Part shown: piece after piece, positions 1-5,383 of the stretch
How the letters are laid out: each line of letters begins with the position of its first letter
How positions within the stretch are numbered: position 1 is the first letter of the stretch
From: Gammaproteobacteria bacterium
GTDB lineage: Bacteria > Pseudomonadota > Gammaproteobacteria > Halothiobacillales > Halothiobacillaceae
Length of the DNA stretch: 5,383 nt
Direction: 5' to 3'
NCBI GenBank assembly: GCA_029335925.2
Contig: JARJMX020000204.1
Span: forward strand, 1-5,383
The notes under the pieces: generated by a model
The model's database searches: none
Told to the model about the DNA's origin: nothing
The model's input: the letters and a program-made list of their open reading frames with translations, nothing else
Program-made: the position numbers and the translations under genes

Positions 1-261
<261 letters not shown>

Positions 262-276
262 TTAGCAAAGCCGGAA

Positions 277-298
277 GGGGGTCAGGGCGTCTTCCCCC
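277..298 (-). terminator. Weak terminator-like hairpin at the carrier gene stop
   Basis: In the minus-strand transcript a G run (298-294) can pair with five C (281-277) around a 13-nt loop-and-flank that includes the UGA stop of the carrier gene. The stem is very GC-rich but only 5 bp, and what follows (UUCCGGCUUUG) is a poor U-tract. It might slow or end transcription between the carrier gene and gltX; the evidence is thin. Confidence 0.2.
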
Positions 299-1265
299 CA
301 CCACCCCCCTCGCTCGAACGGAACAGCCACCGTGGTATCCACCAAAGATAGAACAGCATGCCGAACAACTCGACCAGGGACTGTGCCACAATCACCACGG
401 CGGCGACCTCCCAGCCGGCGGGCAGGCCAAGAACGAGTGGCAGCACGACAAAGGAGTTGCGCGTGCCCAGGCTGAAGGCGAGCGTGCGTCCTTGGTCGGC
501 GGGTAACCTCAGCAGGCTCGCCAGCCCCTTGGCGATGAGTGCCGCAAGCACGAGGAACGCGGCGAACAGGGTCATAACCTCCAGCAGAAGGCCCAGCGCA
601 TCGCACACGGCATCGACCTGTGCGGCGGCGATGAGAAACACGACCACGGCCAGGATCGGCACCGGCCACCACGCCAGGCGCTCACGAATCGCCGCCCGCC
701 CCGGCCGGGCTTCGATCCAGCGCTCCAGCAGCGCAGCCGCCAGCAGCGGCAACAGCACGATCGAAAGGGCCGGCCAGACTTCGGTCAGGCTCAGCGACGC
801 CACCAGGCCCTCTCCCAGTATTAGCCAAAGATAGACCGGCAACAGCAGCAACTGCAACGCGAGGTTGATGGGGGTCACGGCGATCGCCCGACTGACGCAT
901 CCCCCACCTAGCGCAGTAAAGGTAATGAACCAATCGGTGCAGGGAACGAGTAGGACGATGAGCACCCCCAGCCGCAACACCGGATCATCCGGGACGAACT
1001 GCACGAGTGCCCATGCCAGCAGCGGCACGACGATAAAATTGCCGATCCATACTGCAACGGCGAAACGGTAGTCGAGGAACGCCTCGCGCAGGTGCAGCCA
1101 TGGCACCTGCACGAAGGTCACGAACAGCAGCAGGGTGAGGGCCGGCCAAAGCAGGGCCTCGAACACCGGCCCCGCCGCCTGGAAACCACTGCCGATGAGC
1201 AAGCCGAGTACGATGGCAGCGAGGTAAATCCAGACCTGATAGCGTTCGAGGGTCAGACGTTGCAT
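282..1265 (-). CDS. ACR3-like / bile acid:sodium symporter-superfamily membrane carrier
   Basis: Integral inner-membrane protein of 327 residues with about ten hydrophobic helices (roughly 11-31, 37-56, 67-90, 99-118, 127-149, 162-180, 199-216, 226-249, 264-281, 285-308) and no signal peptide. The motif LVPCTDWFITFTALGGG (106-122) resembles the ACR3 helix-4 region with its conserved cysteine (Cys109 here). SLGTRNSFVVLPLVLGLP (265-282) is a conserved late helix, and Glu299 in SLVELFG sits where ACR3 proteins keep a functional glutamate. Known members of this superfamily export arsenite or carry organic anions; homologues of this length are often annotated as arsenic resistance proteins. No arsR, arsC or other ars gene is visible here, and the gene lies 3 nt downstream of a glycerate kinase in the same frame, so an organic-anion substrate is possible. 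The ribosome binding site is weak (GGA 7 nt before the ATG), suggesting translational coupling. The C-terminus ends in a glycine-rich tail encoded by two G6 runs. Confidence 0.85.
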   Translation of the reverse strand: MQRLTLERYQVWIYLAAIVLGLLIGSGFQAAGPVFEALLWPALTLLLFVTFVQVPWLHLREAFLDYRFAVAVWIGNFIVVPLLAWALVQFVPDDPVLRLGVLIVLLVPCTDWFITFTALGGGCVSRAIAVTPINLALQLLLLPVYLWLILGEGLVASLSLTEVWPALSIVLLPLLAAALLERWIEARPGRAAIRERLAWWPVPILAVVVFLIAAAQVDAVCDALGLLLEVMTLFAAFLVLAALIAKGLASLLRLPADQGRTLAFSLGTRNSFVVLPLVLGLPAGWEVAAVVIVAQSLVELFGMLFYLWWIPRWLFRSSEGGGGGKTP

Positions 1266-1268
1266 GGG

Positions 1269-2594
1269 TCAATCCAAGACCTTCGACGCCGGTGCGGATG
1301 TCTCTTTGAGGGCCAGTACAAAATCCATGACATTGGTCCCGGTCGGCCCTAAGCGAACCAGGGCTTGGGCAGCCGCCAAGACCGTGCCGCTGTCCGCGGC
1401 AGCGAGCGCCCGCACGGGGTCAAAGCCCGCCGCACGGATGAGTGCTGCCGTGGTCCCATCCACACAGCCCCCTGCATCCGCTGTCGGGCCATCCGTGCCG
1501 TCGCTGCCCGCCGCAAGCATAGTGATGCCCGTGGTTCCCTCAAGGACGAGCGCCGCGCTCAGGGCAAGATGCTGGTTGCGCCCGCCCCGGCCGGGCTCAG
1601 GCGGCAGGCGCACCGTGGTTTCCCCACCCCAGAGGTGCAAACCTAAAGGAGCCGCGCTCCTGAGCCAGCGCGCCAGCCGCTCGCCCACCTCGGCCGCATC
1701 GCCCTGCAGGAACTCCGGATGGCGATGGACAGGTACGCCAAGACAAGTCGCCGCCTGCACGGCGCCATCCAAGGCCATGGCGTTGGTGGCTATGATGCGC
1801 GACTCGACCTGCCTCCACCGGCCATCCTCCGGCGCAGGGCTCGGTGGTTCGGTTACAAGCAGCCGTTCGATCCAGTTCGGTAAGCCCTCCGGCAGCGGCG
1901 CCTCAGGGCTCGGCACCAAGAGCCCCGAGCCGATACTGGCAGGATCGTCTCCCGGCACATCCGAGATCATCAGCACCACGACCGGCCGGTCGGCCAGATG
2001 CTCCAGCAAGCGCCCGCCCTTGATGCAGGAGAGGCGTTTGCGCACCGCGTTCATGGTATGGATGTCCAAGCCGCTGGTCAGCAGCCAAGCGTTTACCCGG
2101 ATCCAGTCCTCCAGCGTGACTCCTGTTGGCAACACCTCGACCAGGCTTGATGCCCCGCCGGAGAGCAGGAACAGCAAGGGGACGTTCTTTGGGGAGGCTG
2201 CAATGAACTCCAGCAAGCGCCTTCCGGCCTGCAAGCTGCGGGCATCGGGCAAGGGATGCCCGGCCTCCCTCACCTCCACGCCAGGATGACTCCTCAGCTT
2301 GGGCGAAACATGGCCGTCCTTAGTGATGAGCAAGGCGGGAACATCAGGCTGAGCCTGCAACGCCCCCTCCAGCATGCTCGATGCGGCCTTGCCGAGGGCA
2401 ATCACCCCCGCGAACGGCTCAGCCCGCGCATGCAAGGCACGGGCGACAAGGATACGCCCATCCACGGCATGCAAGGCCGCTTCAAGCAAGGACCGAAGAA
2501 TGGCTTGGGCTTCCGCTCGATTGACCAGGCTGGAGGCGTGCCCCGTTCGCGCCAACATGCCAGACTGAAACGCACCATCATCGGTCAGCAGCAT
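1269..2594 (-). CDS. Glycerate 2-kinase, DUF4147/MOFRL family
   Basis: Cytoplasmic kinase of 441 residues that phosphorylates D-glycerate with ATP, in this family normally giving 2-phosphoglycerate (GckA/TtuD type). It feeds glycerate from glyoxylate, tartrate, hydroxypyruvate or serine breakdown into lower glycolysis. Family landmarks are all present in order: ALGKAASSM (66-74), HPLPD (113-117), LSGGASSL (144-151), the likely catalytic lysine region CIKGGRL (190-196), SDVPGDDPASIGSG (211-224), GGETTV (323-328), GRGGRNQ (335-341), AAGSDGTDGPTADAGG (361-376) and the C-terminal GPTGTNVMDF (416-425). Length is typical and nothing looks broken. The ATG at 2594-2592 has AGGG 6 nt upstream (2604-2601); the next in-frame ATG, codon 13, has no such site. 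A 222-nt gap separates it from metZ, so it likely starts its own transcript and is co-transcribed with the carrier gene downstream. The enzyme class is clear; the exact product (2- or 3-phosphoglycerate) and the gene symbol are not. Confidence 0.95.
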   Translation of the reverse strand: MLLTDDGAFQSGMLARTGHASSLVNRAEAQAILRSLLEAALHAVDGRILVARALHARAEPFAGVIALGKAASSMLEGALQAQPDVPALLITKDGHVSPKLRSHPGVEVREAGHPLPDARSLQAGRRLLEFIAASPKNVPLLFLLSGGASSLVEVLPTGVTLEDWIRVNAWLLTSGLDIHTMNAVRKRLSCIKGGRLLEHLADRPVVVLMISDVPGDDPASIGSGLLVPSPEAPLPEGLPNWIERLLVTEPPSPAPEDGRWRQVESRIIATNAMALDGAVQAATCLGVPVHRHPEFLQGDAAEVGERLARWLRSAAPLGLHLWGGETTVRLPPEPGRGGRNQHLALSAALVLEGTTGITMLAAGSDGTDGPTADAGGCVDGTTAALIRAAGFDPVRALAAADSGTVLAAAQALVRLGPTGTNVMDFVLALKETSAPASKVLD

Positions 2595-2600
2595 CGAGAA

Positions 2601-2604
2601 CCCT
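2601..2604 (-). promoter_or_regulatory. Ribosome binding site of the glycerate kinase gene
   Basis: The minus strand reads AGGG followed by a 6-nt spacer and the ATG at 2594. This supports the longer start over the ATG at codon 13, which lacks a purine-rich site. Confidence 0.6.
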
Positions 2605-2614
2605 GCAAGACATC

Positions 2615-2626
2615 AATGAGCTCATT
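2615..2626. promoter_or_regulatory. 12-bp perfect palindrome close to the glycerate kinase start
   Basis: AATGAGCTCATT is fully self-complementary and lies 20 bp upstream of the start codon at 2594. A 12-bp perfect palindrome is expected about 0.05 times in a 222-bp gap with even base use. Its place and symmetry suit an operator for a dimeric repressor; the regulator is unknown. Confidence 0.35.
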
Positions 2627-2691
2627 CCGCCTTAAGTGGGCGTGGCGAAGCGCCAAGACACCACCTGACACCAAGCGCGTGAGGTTCACCC

Positions 2692-2720
2692 CGAAATTTC
2701 GCACGCCAAGCGGCCGCTTG
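2692..2720. promoter_or_regulatory. Pair of perfect palindromes, possible operator sites
   Basis: CGAAATTTCG (2692-2701) and CAAGCGGCCGCTTG (2707-2720) are both perfect palindromes, with centres 17 bp apart. The second, at 14 bp, is expected about 0.01 times by chance in a gap of this size. They do not share a sequence, so they would not be two copies of one operator. The second could also fold in RNA as a 5-bp stem with a GGCC loop. Function is inferred only from symmetry and position. Confidence 0.35.
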
Positions 2721-2799
2721 CTCCGCCCCGCCATGCGCGAGGCGAAAGGTTCCGAATCATCGGATAGCGGCGTAGTTCGCGCTGGCGTAGCCTTTGCAC

Positions 2800-2822
2800 G
2801 GACAGCCTATTGGGGCTTATCC
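2800..2822 (-). terminator. Hairpin overlapping the metZ stop codon
   Basis: In the minus-strand transcript GGAUAAGCC and GGCUGUCC pair over 8 bp, with one U-G pair and one bulged A, around the loop CCAAUA. The stem includes the metZ UAA stop. No U-tract follows (GUGCAAAGG), so it is a poor intrinsic terminator. It could instead protect the 3' end of the mRNA, or it may be chance. Confidence 0.25.
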
Positions 2823-4010
2823 ATAGGCCGCATCCAATCCGCGCGCCAGATCCCGGATCAAATCCTCCGCATCCTCCAACCCCACCGCCAGCCGGATCAA
2901 CCCTTCCTTGATCCCTGCTGCAGCACGCTGTTCGTCAGTCAGACGGCCGTGAGTGGTGCTGGCGGGATGGGTGATGGTGCTCTTTACATCGCCGAGGTTG
3001 GCGGTGATGGAGAACAGGCGAGTCTGGTCGATGACCCTCCAGGCGGCCTCGCGACCGCCCTCGATTTCGAAGCCGACAATGCCGCCAAAACCTTTCATCT
3101 GGCGCTTGGCCAGCTCATGCTGCAGGTGGCTGGCAAGGCCTGGGTAGTAGACCTTGCGTACCTTCGGATGCTGCGCCAACCATTCGGCGATTTTTTGTGC
3201 GTTGGCGCTATGGGCCTGCATGCGCAGATGGAGGGTTTCCAGGCCCTTGAGGAAAATCCAGGCGTTGAATGGGGCCATGGTGGGGCCGGCCGTGCGCAGC
3301 ACGGCGACGACTTCATCGGTGATGCTCTTCGGCCCGCACACCGCGCCCCCGATGGCCCTGCCCTGGCCATCAAGGAACTTGGTGGCGGAATGGATGACCA
3401 CGTCCGCACCCCATTCCAGCGGACGTTGCAAGGCCGGAGTGCAAAAACAGTTGTCCACGACCAGCAAAGCCCCCGCACCATGGGCAATCTCGGCCACCGC
3501 GCGAATGTCGACAATCTCGGTCAGCGGGTTGGAGGGGGTCTCCAGGAACAAAAGACGGGTGTTAGGACGGAGGGCAGCACGCCAAGCGTCCAAGTCGGTC
3601 AGGTCAACATGACTGACCTCGATGCCGAACTTGGCGAAATACTTGTTCCACAGCACGGTGGTGGTGCCAAACACCTGCTTGGAGACGATGACATGATCCC
3701 CGGCCTTGAGCAGGGCAAGGCCCAGGCTCAAGATGGCGGCCATGCCGGAGGCGGTGGCGGCGCAATCCTCCGCCCCTTCCAGCGCAGCCAAGCGCTCCTC
3801 AAAGATGCGGGTGGTAGGGTTGGTAAAGCGAGCGTAGATATTTCCAGGCCTCGTCCCAGAAAAGCGCGCCGCCGCCTCAGCGGCATTGGCAAATACGAAA
3901 CTGGAGGTCGGAAAGATCGGCTCGCCATGCTCCCCCTCCGGAGTGCGGCGGTGGCCGGTGCGGATAGCGAGGGTGGAGAAGCCTAGTTCGTCGCTGGGCT
4001 CAGGGTGCAT
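2817..4010 (-). CDS. metZ: O-succinylhomoserine sulfhydrylase
   Basis: PLP-dependent cytoplasmic enzyme of 397 residues, of the Cys/Met metabolism (cystathionine gamma-synthase) family. It makes homocysteine directly from O-succinylhomoserine and sulfide, bypassing cystathionine in methionine synthesis. Visible landmarks: YARFTNPTTR (59-68), with the tyrosine and arginine that contact PLP phosphate across the dimer; ASGMAAI (87-93); ETPSNP (157-162); VVDNCFCTP (184-192), with Asp186 facing the PLP ring nitrogen; HSATKFLDGQGR (207-218), with Lys211 the PLP Schiff-base lysine; and IRLAVGLED (372-380), with the substrate-carboxylate arginine. The SATKFLDGQG form and the position downstream of purF, as in Pseudomonas, favour MetZ over MetB, MetC or the acetylhomoserine enzyme MetY. 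The ATG at 4010 has a strong ribosome binding site. The gene lies 40 nt after the L,D-transpeptidase and is probably in the purF operon. The acyl group used (succinyl or acetyl) cannot be proved from sequence. Confidence 0.95.
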   Translation of the reverse strand: MHPEPSDELGFSTLAIRTGHRRTPEGEHGEPIFPTSSFVFANAAEAAARFSGTRPGNIYARFTNPTTRIFEERLAALEGAEDCAATASGMAAILSLGLALLKAGDHVIVSKQVFGTTTVLWNKYFAKFGIEVSHVDLTDLDAWRAALRPNTRLLFLETPSNPLTEIVDIRAVAEIAHGAGALLVVDNCFCTPALQRPLEWGADVVIHSATKFLDGQGRAIGGAVCGPKSITDEVVAVLRTAGPTMAPFNAWIFLKGLETLHLRMQAHSANAQKIAEWLAQHPKVRKVYYPGLASHLQHELAKRQMKGFGGIVGFEIEGGREAAWRVIDQTRLFSITANLGDVKSTITHPASTTHGRLTDEQRAAAGIKEGLIRLAVGLEDAEDLIRDLARGLDAAYG

Positions 4011-4016
4011 GATCCT

Positions 4017-4021
4017 ACCTC
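4017..4021 (-). promoter_or_regulatory. Ribosome binding site of metZ
   Basis: The minus strand reads GAGGT with a 6-nt spacer before the ATG at 4010, within AAGAGGTAGGATC. This is the strongest Shine-Dalgarno match in the window and fixes the metZ start. Confidence 0.75.
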
Positions 4022-4050
4022 TTGGTTTCTTCGGCAGTGTAGCAGCCTCT

Positions 4051-4671
4051 TCAGTTCGTGATGTAGACCAGAGTCCCCTCGCTCAAGCGGTCGAACAGGT
4101 CGATCACATCTGCGTTGTACATGCGCACGCAACCATGGGAGGCGGGACGACCAATCAGACCCTCCTCCGGAGTGCCGTGGATGTAAATGTAGCGTTTGTA
4201 GGAGTCCACCCTGCCGCCCTGGTTGACGCCGGGCTCCAGTCCCTCCAGCCACATGATGCGGGTGGTGACAGCGTCCTCGGGCACGTCGATCGGCTCCTTG
4301 ATAATCTCAGCGATGCGCCCGGTTGGTTTGCGCGACTTAAACACCATGCCCAACGGCTCGCCTGCACCGATCATGGCACGGATGCGATGCAGCCCGAGGG
4401 GAGTCTGGTTGCTACCTTCCTGGGCACCGGGGCCGAAGGCGGAGGTGGACACCGGATAGGTTTTGAGCAGGCGGCCATCCTGCATCAGGTACAGGCGCTG
4501 GGTGGCAATGCTGACTACCACATAGGGTTGTCCGGCACGCTGCCACTGCGCCTCAACGGCGCGCACCGCATTCGATGCCTTGAGCCCCTGCGGCGGTAAG
4601 GCGTCATGGGCCGTGGCAAAACCGGCCATGCTCAGAACGCCCATCAATAGCGGCAAAAACCAAGTACGCAT
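4051..4671 (-). CDS. Secreted L,D-transpeptidase (YkuD domain)
   Basis: Protein of 206 residues, predicted to act in the periplasm on peptidoglycan. YkuD enzymes use a catalytic cysteine to make 3-3 cross-links or to attach proteins to meso-diaminopimelate. Residues 1-21 form a signal peptide (MRTW, hydrophobic core, AGFATA) with likely cleavage before His22. The domain starts near YVVVSIATQRLYLM (50-63), which matches the usual YkuD opening strand. The catalytic signature is complete: IHGTPEE (164-170) with His165, then SHGCVRM (178-184) with His179, Cys181 and Arg183. No LysM or other wall-binding domain is visible. The reading frame stays open upstream to 4833, but that stretch overlaps purF and would bury the signal peptide, so the ATG at 4671 is chosen. 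It starts 4 nt after the purF stop, with GAGG inside the stop region only 2 nt before the ATG, so translation is probably coupled to purF. Whether it makes 3-3 links or tethers a lipoprotein is not decidable here. Confidence 0.93.
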   Translation of the reverse strand: MRTWFLPLLMGVLSMAGFATAHDALPPQGLKASNAVRAVEAQWQRAGQPYVVVSIATQRLYLMQDGRLLKTYPVSTSAFGPGAQEGSNQTPLGLHRIRAMIGAGEPLGMVFKSRKPTGRIAEIIKEPIDVPEDAVTTRIMWLEGLEPGVNQGGRVDSYKRYIYIHGTPEEGLIGRPASHGCVRMYNADVIDLFDRLSEGTLVYITN

Positions 4672-4675
4672 GACC

Positions 4676-5383
4676 TCAATCCGCGTTGTACAGCCCGACC
4701 GCCACGATGTCGGGCGAACGACCTTCCTGCCGAGGCTCTTTGGCTCCATCGGCACGCGCCTTCGCAATCGAGGCGAGGTATTCCTCGCTGATATCGCCGG
4801 TGACGTACTCGCCAGTGAAGCAGGAGCATTCAAAGCGGGTAAGCGAGGGGTTGCCCTGACGCACGGCGTCGATCAGATCATCGAGGTCCTGATAGATCAG
4901 ACGATCGGCGCCGATGGCCTGCCCGACCTCCTCCTCGCTGCGACCGTGGGCGATCAGCTCCTCCGCGGCTGGCATATCGATGCCGTAGACATAGGGATAG
5001 CGCACCGGCGGCGCAGCGGAAGCCATGTAAACCTTGCGCGCACCGGCTTCACGCGCCATGCGAATAATCTCGGCCGAGGTCGTGCCGCGCACGATGGAAT
5101 CGTCGACAAGAAGGACGTTCTTGCCTGCAAACTCAAGGTCAATAGCATTAAGCTTCTGACGCACGGATTTCTTACGCAAAGCTTGGCCGGGCATGATGAA
5201 GGTTCGGCCAATGTAGCGGTTCTTGATGAAGCCCTCGCGATAGGGCACGCCGAGGGTAACCGCCATCTCGAGCGCGGCAGTGCGACTGGTGTCTGGAATC
5301 GGAATGATGACGTCGATGTCGTGATCCGGCCACTCGCGCTTGATCTTCTCGGCCAGTTTTTCACCCATGCGCATGCGGGCCTT
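4676..5383 (-). CDS. purF: Amidophosphoribosyltransferase, C-terminal part (gene starts beyond position 5383)
   Basis: Cytoplasmic enzyme for the first committed step of purine synthesis: PRPP plus glutamine gives 5-phosphoribosylamine. The window holds the last 235 codons of a protein usually about 500 long; the N-terminal glutaminase domain with its catalytic cysteine is outside. The frame stays open to the window edge, so the ATG at 5374 is internal. Visible in the phosphoribosyltransferase domain are [12 protein letters not shown] (27-38 of the visible part), RYIGRTFI (57-64), the PRPP loop [13 protein letters not shown] (90-102) and [20 protein letters not shown] (129-148). The tail [15 protein letters not shown] (184-198) resembles the E. 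coli type. Tyrosine occupies the place of the iron-sulfur cysteine of Bacillus PurF (PYVYGID instead of PCFYGID), so a 4Fe-4S cluster is unlikely. It is followed within 4 nt by the L,D-transpeptidase gene and then metZ, probably as one transcript. Confidence 0.98.
   Translation of the reverse strand, partial: KARMRMGEKLAEKIKREWPDHDIDVIIPIPDTSRTAALEMAVTLGVPYREGFIKNRYIGRTFIMPGQALRKKSVRQKLNAIDLEFAGKNVLLVDDSIVRGTTSAEIIRMAREAGARKVYMASAAPPVRYPYVYGIDMPAAEELIAHGRSEEEVGQAIGADRLIYQDLDDLIDAVRQGNPSLTRFECSCFTGEYVTGDISEEYLASIAKARADGAKEPRQEGRSPDIVAVGLYNAD

Larger units (their letters stand above)
2595..2816. other. 222-nt intergenic gap, probable control region of the glycerate kinase unit
   Basis: No open reading frame here looks coding. 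The gap holds three perfect palindromes (2615-2626, 2692-2701, 2707-2720) and two 5-bp hairpins: TGGCG/CGCCA at 2643-2655 and TCCGA/TCGGA at 2751-2764. It also has a direct repeat of GACACCA at 2657 and 2667, 10 bp apart. No clear sigma-70 promoter is visible: TTGGCG...TAAGGC on the minus strand (about 2653-2626) is a poor match. A promoter and operators for the kinase-carrier pair most likely lie here, given the spacing and the shared direction of the flanking genes. Confidence 0.45.

Noticed and set aside
1264..2289. Plus-strand open frame of 341 codons
   Set aside because: It is antisense to the glycerate kinase, whose family motifs are complete. Its translation is rich in Ser, Arg, Pro and Ala without any domain, as expected for a shadow frame.
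2626..2653. TTGGCG...TAAGGC promoter for the glycerate kinase
   Set aside because: The -35 matches 4 of 6 but the -10 is poor and the spacer is 16 nt. It also overlaps a hairpin, so I do not list it as a promoter.
2256..3986. Plus-strand open frame of 576 codons, longer than the metZ gene beneath it
   Set aside because: It lies antisense to metZ, the gap and the 5' part of the kinase gene, has no recognisable family motif, and its length follows from the base composition of the GC-rich coding strand opposite.
4672..4833. Upstream extension of the L,D-transpeptidase frame
   Set aside because: It overlaps the purF 3' end in another frame, is rich in Arg and Ser, and would place 54 residues before an evident signal peptide.
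4676..5383. Possible 4Fe-4S cluster in PurF, suggested by the CSC in FECSCFTG
   Set aside because: Bacillus-type PurF needs a CxxC here and a cysteine in PCFYGID. This protein has C-S-C and a tyrosine at the second place, so it fits the cluster-free E. coli type.

Overview
The window is an ordinary, gene-dense stretch of a fairly GC-rich chromosome. All six recognisable genes lie on the minus strand, so transcription runs from position 5383 towards position 1. The protein types suggest a Gram-negative proteobacterium of the gamma, beta or Acidithiobacillia type. PurF has the E. coli-like C-terminus, metZ follows purF as in pseudomonads and many beta/gamma-proteobacteria, and the gltX product starts like a standard proteobacterial glutamyl-tRNA synthetase. 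I cannot name the genus from this alone.

Layout in transcription order: (1) the 3' part of purF (5383-4676), purine biosynthesis; (2) a secreted L,D-transpeptidase (4671-4051), starting 4 nt after the purF stop; (3) metZ, O-succinylhomoserine sulfhydrylase (4010-2817), 40 nt further on with a good ribosome binding site. These three probably form one operon. (4) A 222-nt gap (2816-2595) without a gene, holding several perfect palindromes and short hairpins; it probably carries the control region of the next unit. (5) A glycerate 2-kinase of the DUF4147/MOFRL type (2594-1269), followed after 3 nt and in the same reading frame by (6) a ten-helix carrier of the BART superfamily, closest by memory to ACR3-like 'arsenic resistance' proteins (1265-282). 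(7) An 83-nt gap (281-199) with a repeated 12-mer, then (8) the first 66 codons of gltX (198-1), which runs off the window.

The metabolic roles are mostly housekeeping: purine synthesis, sulfur incorporation into homocysteine, wall cross-linking and Glu-tRNA charging. The accessory element is the glycerate kinase-carrier pair. It may serve glycerate salvage (for example from glyoxylate via tartronate semialdehyde), with the carrier moving either arsenite or an organic anion. I found no transposon, phage gene, CRISPR array, tRNA or rRNA, and no convincing new multi-gene system. The points most worth a second look are the single-UGA kinase-carrier junction, the uncertain carrier substrate, the palindrome-rich gap, the gltX leader repeats and the L,D-transpeptidase between purF and metZ.
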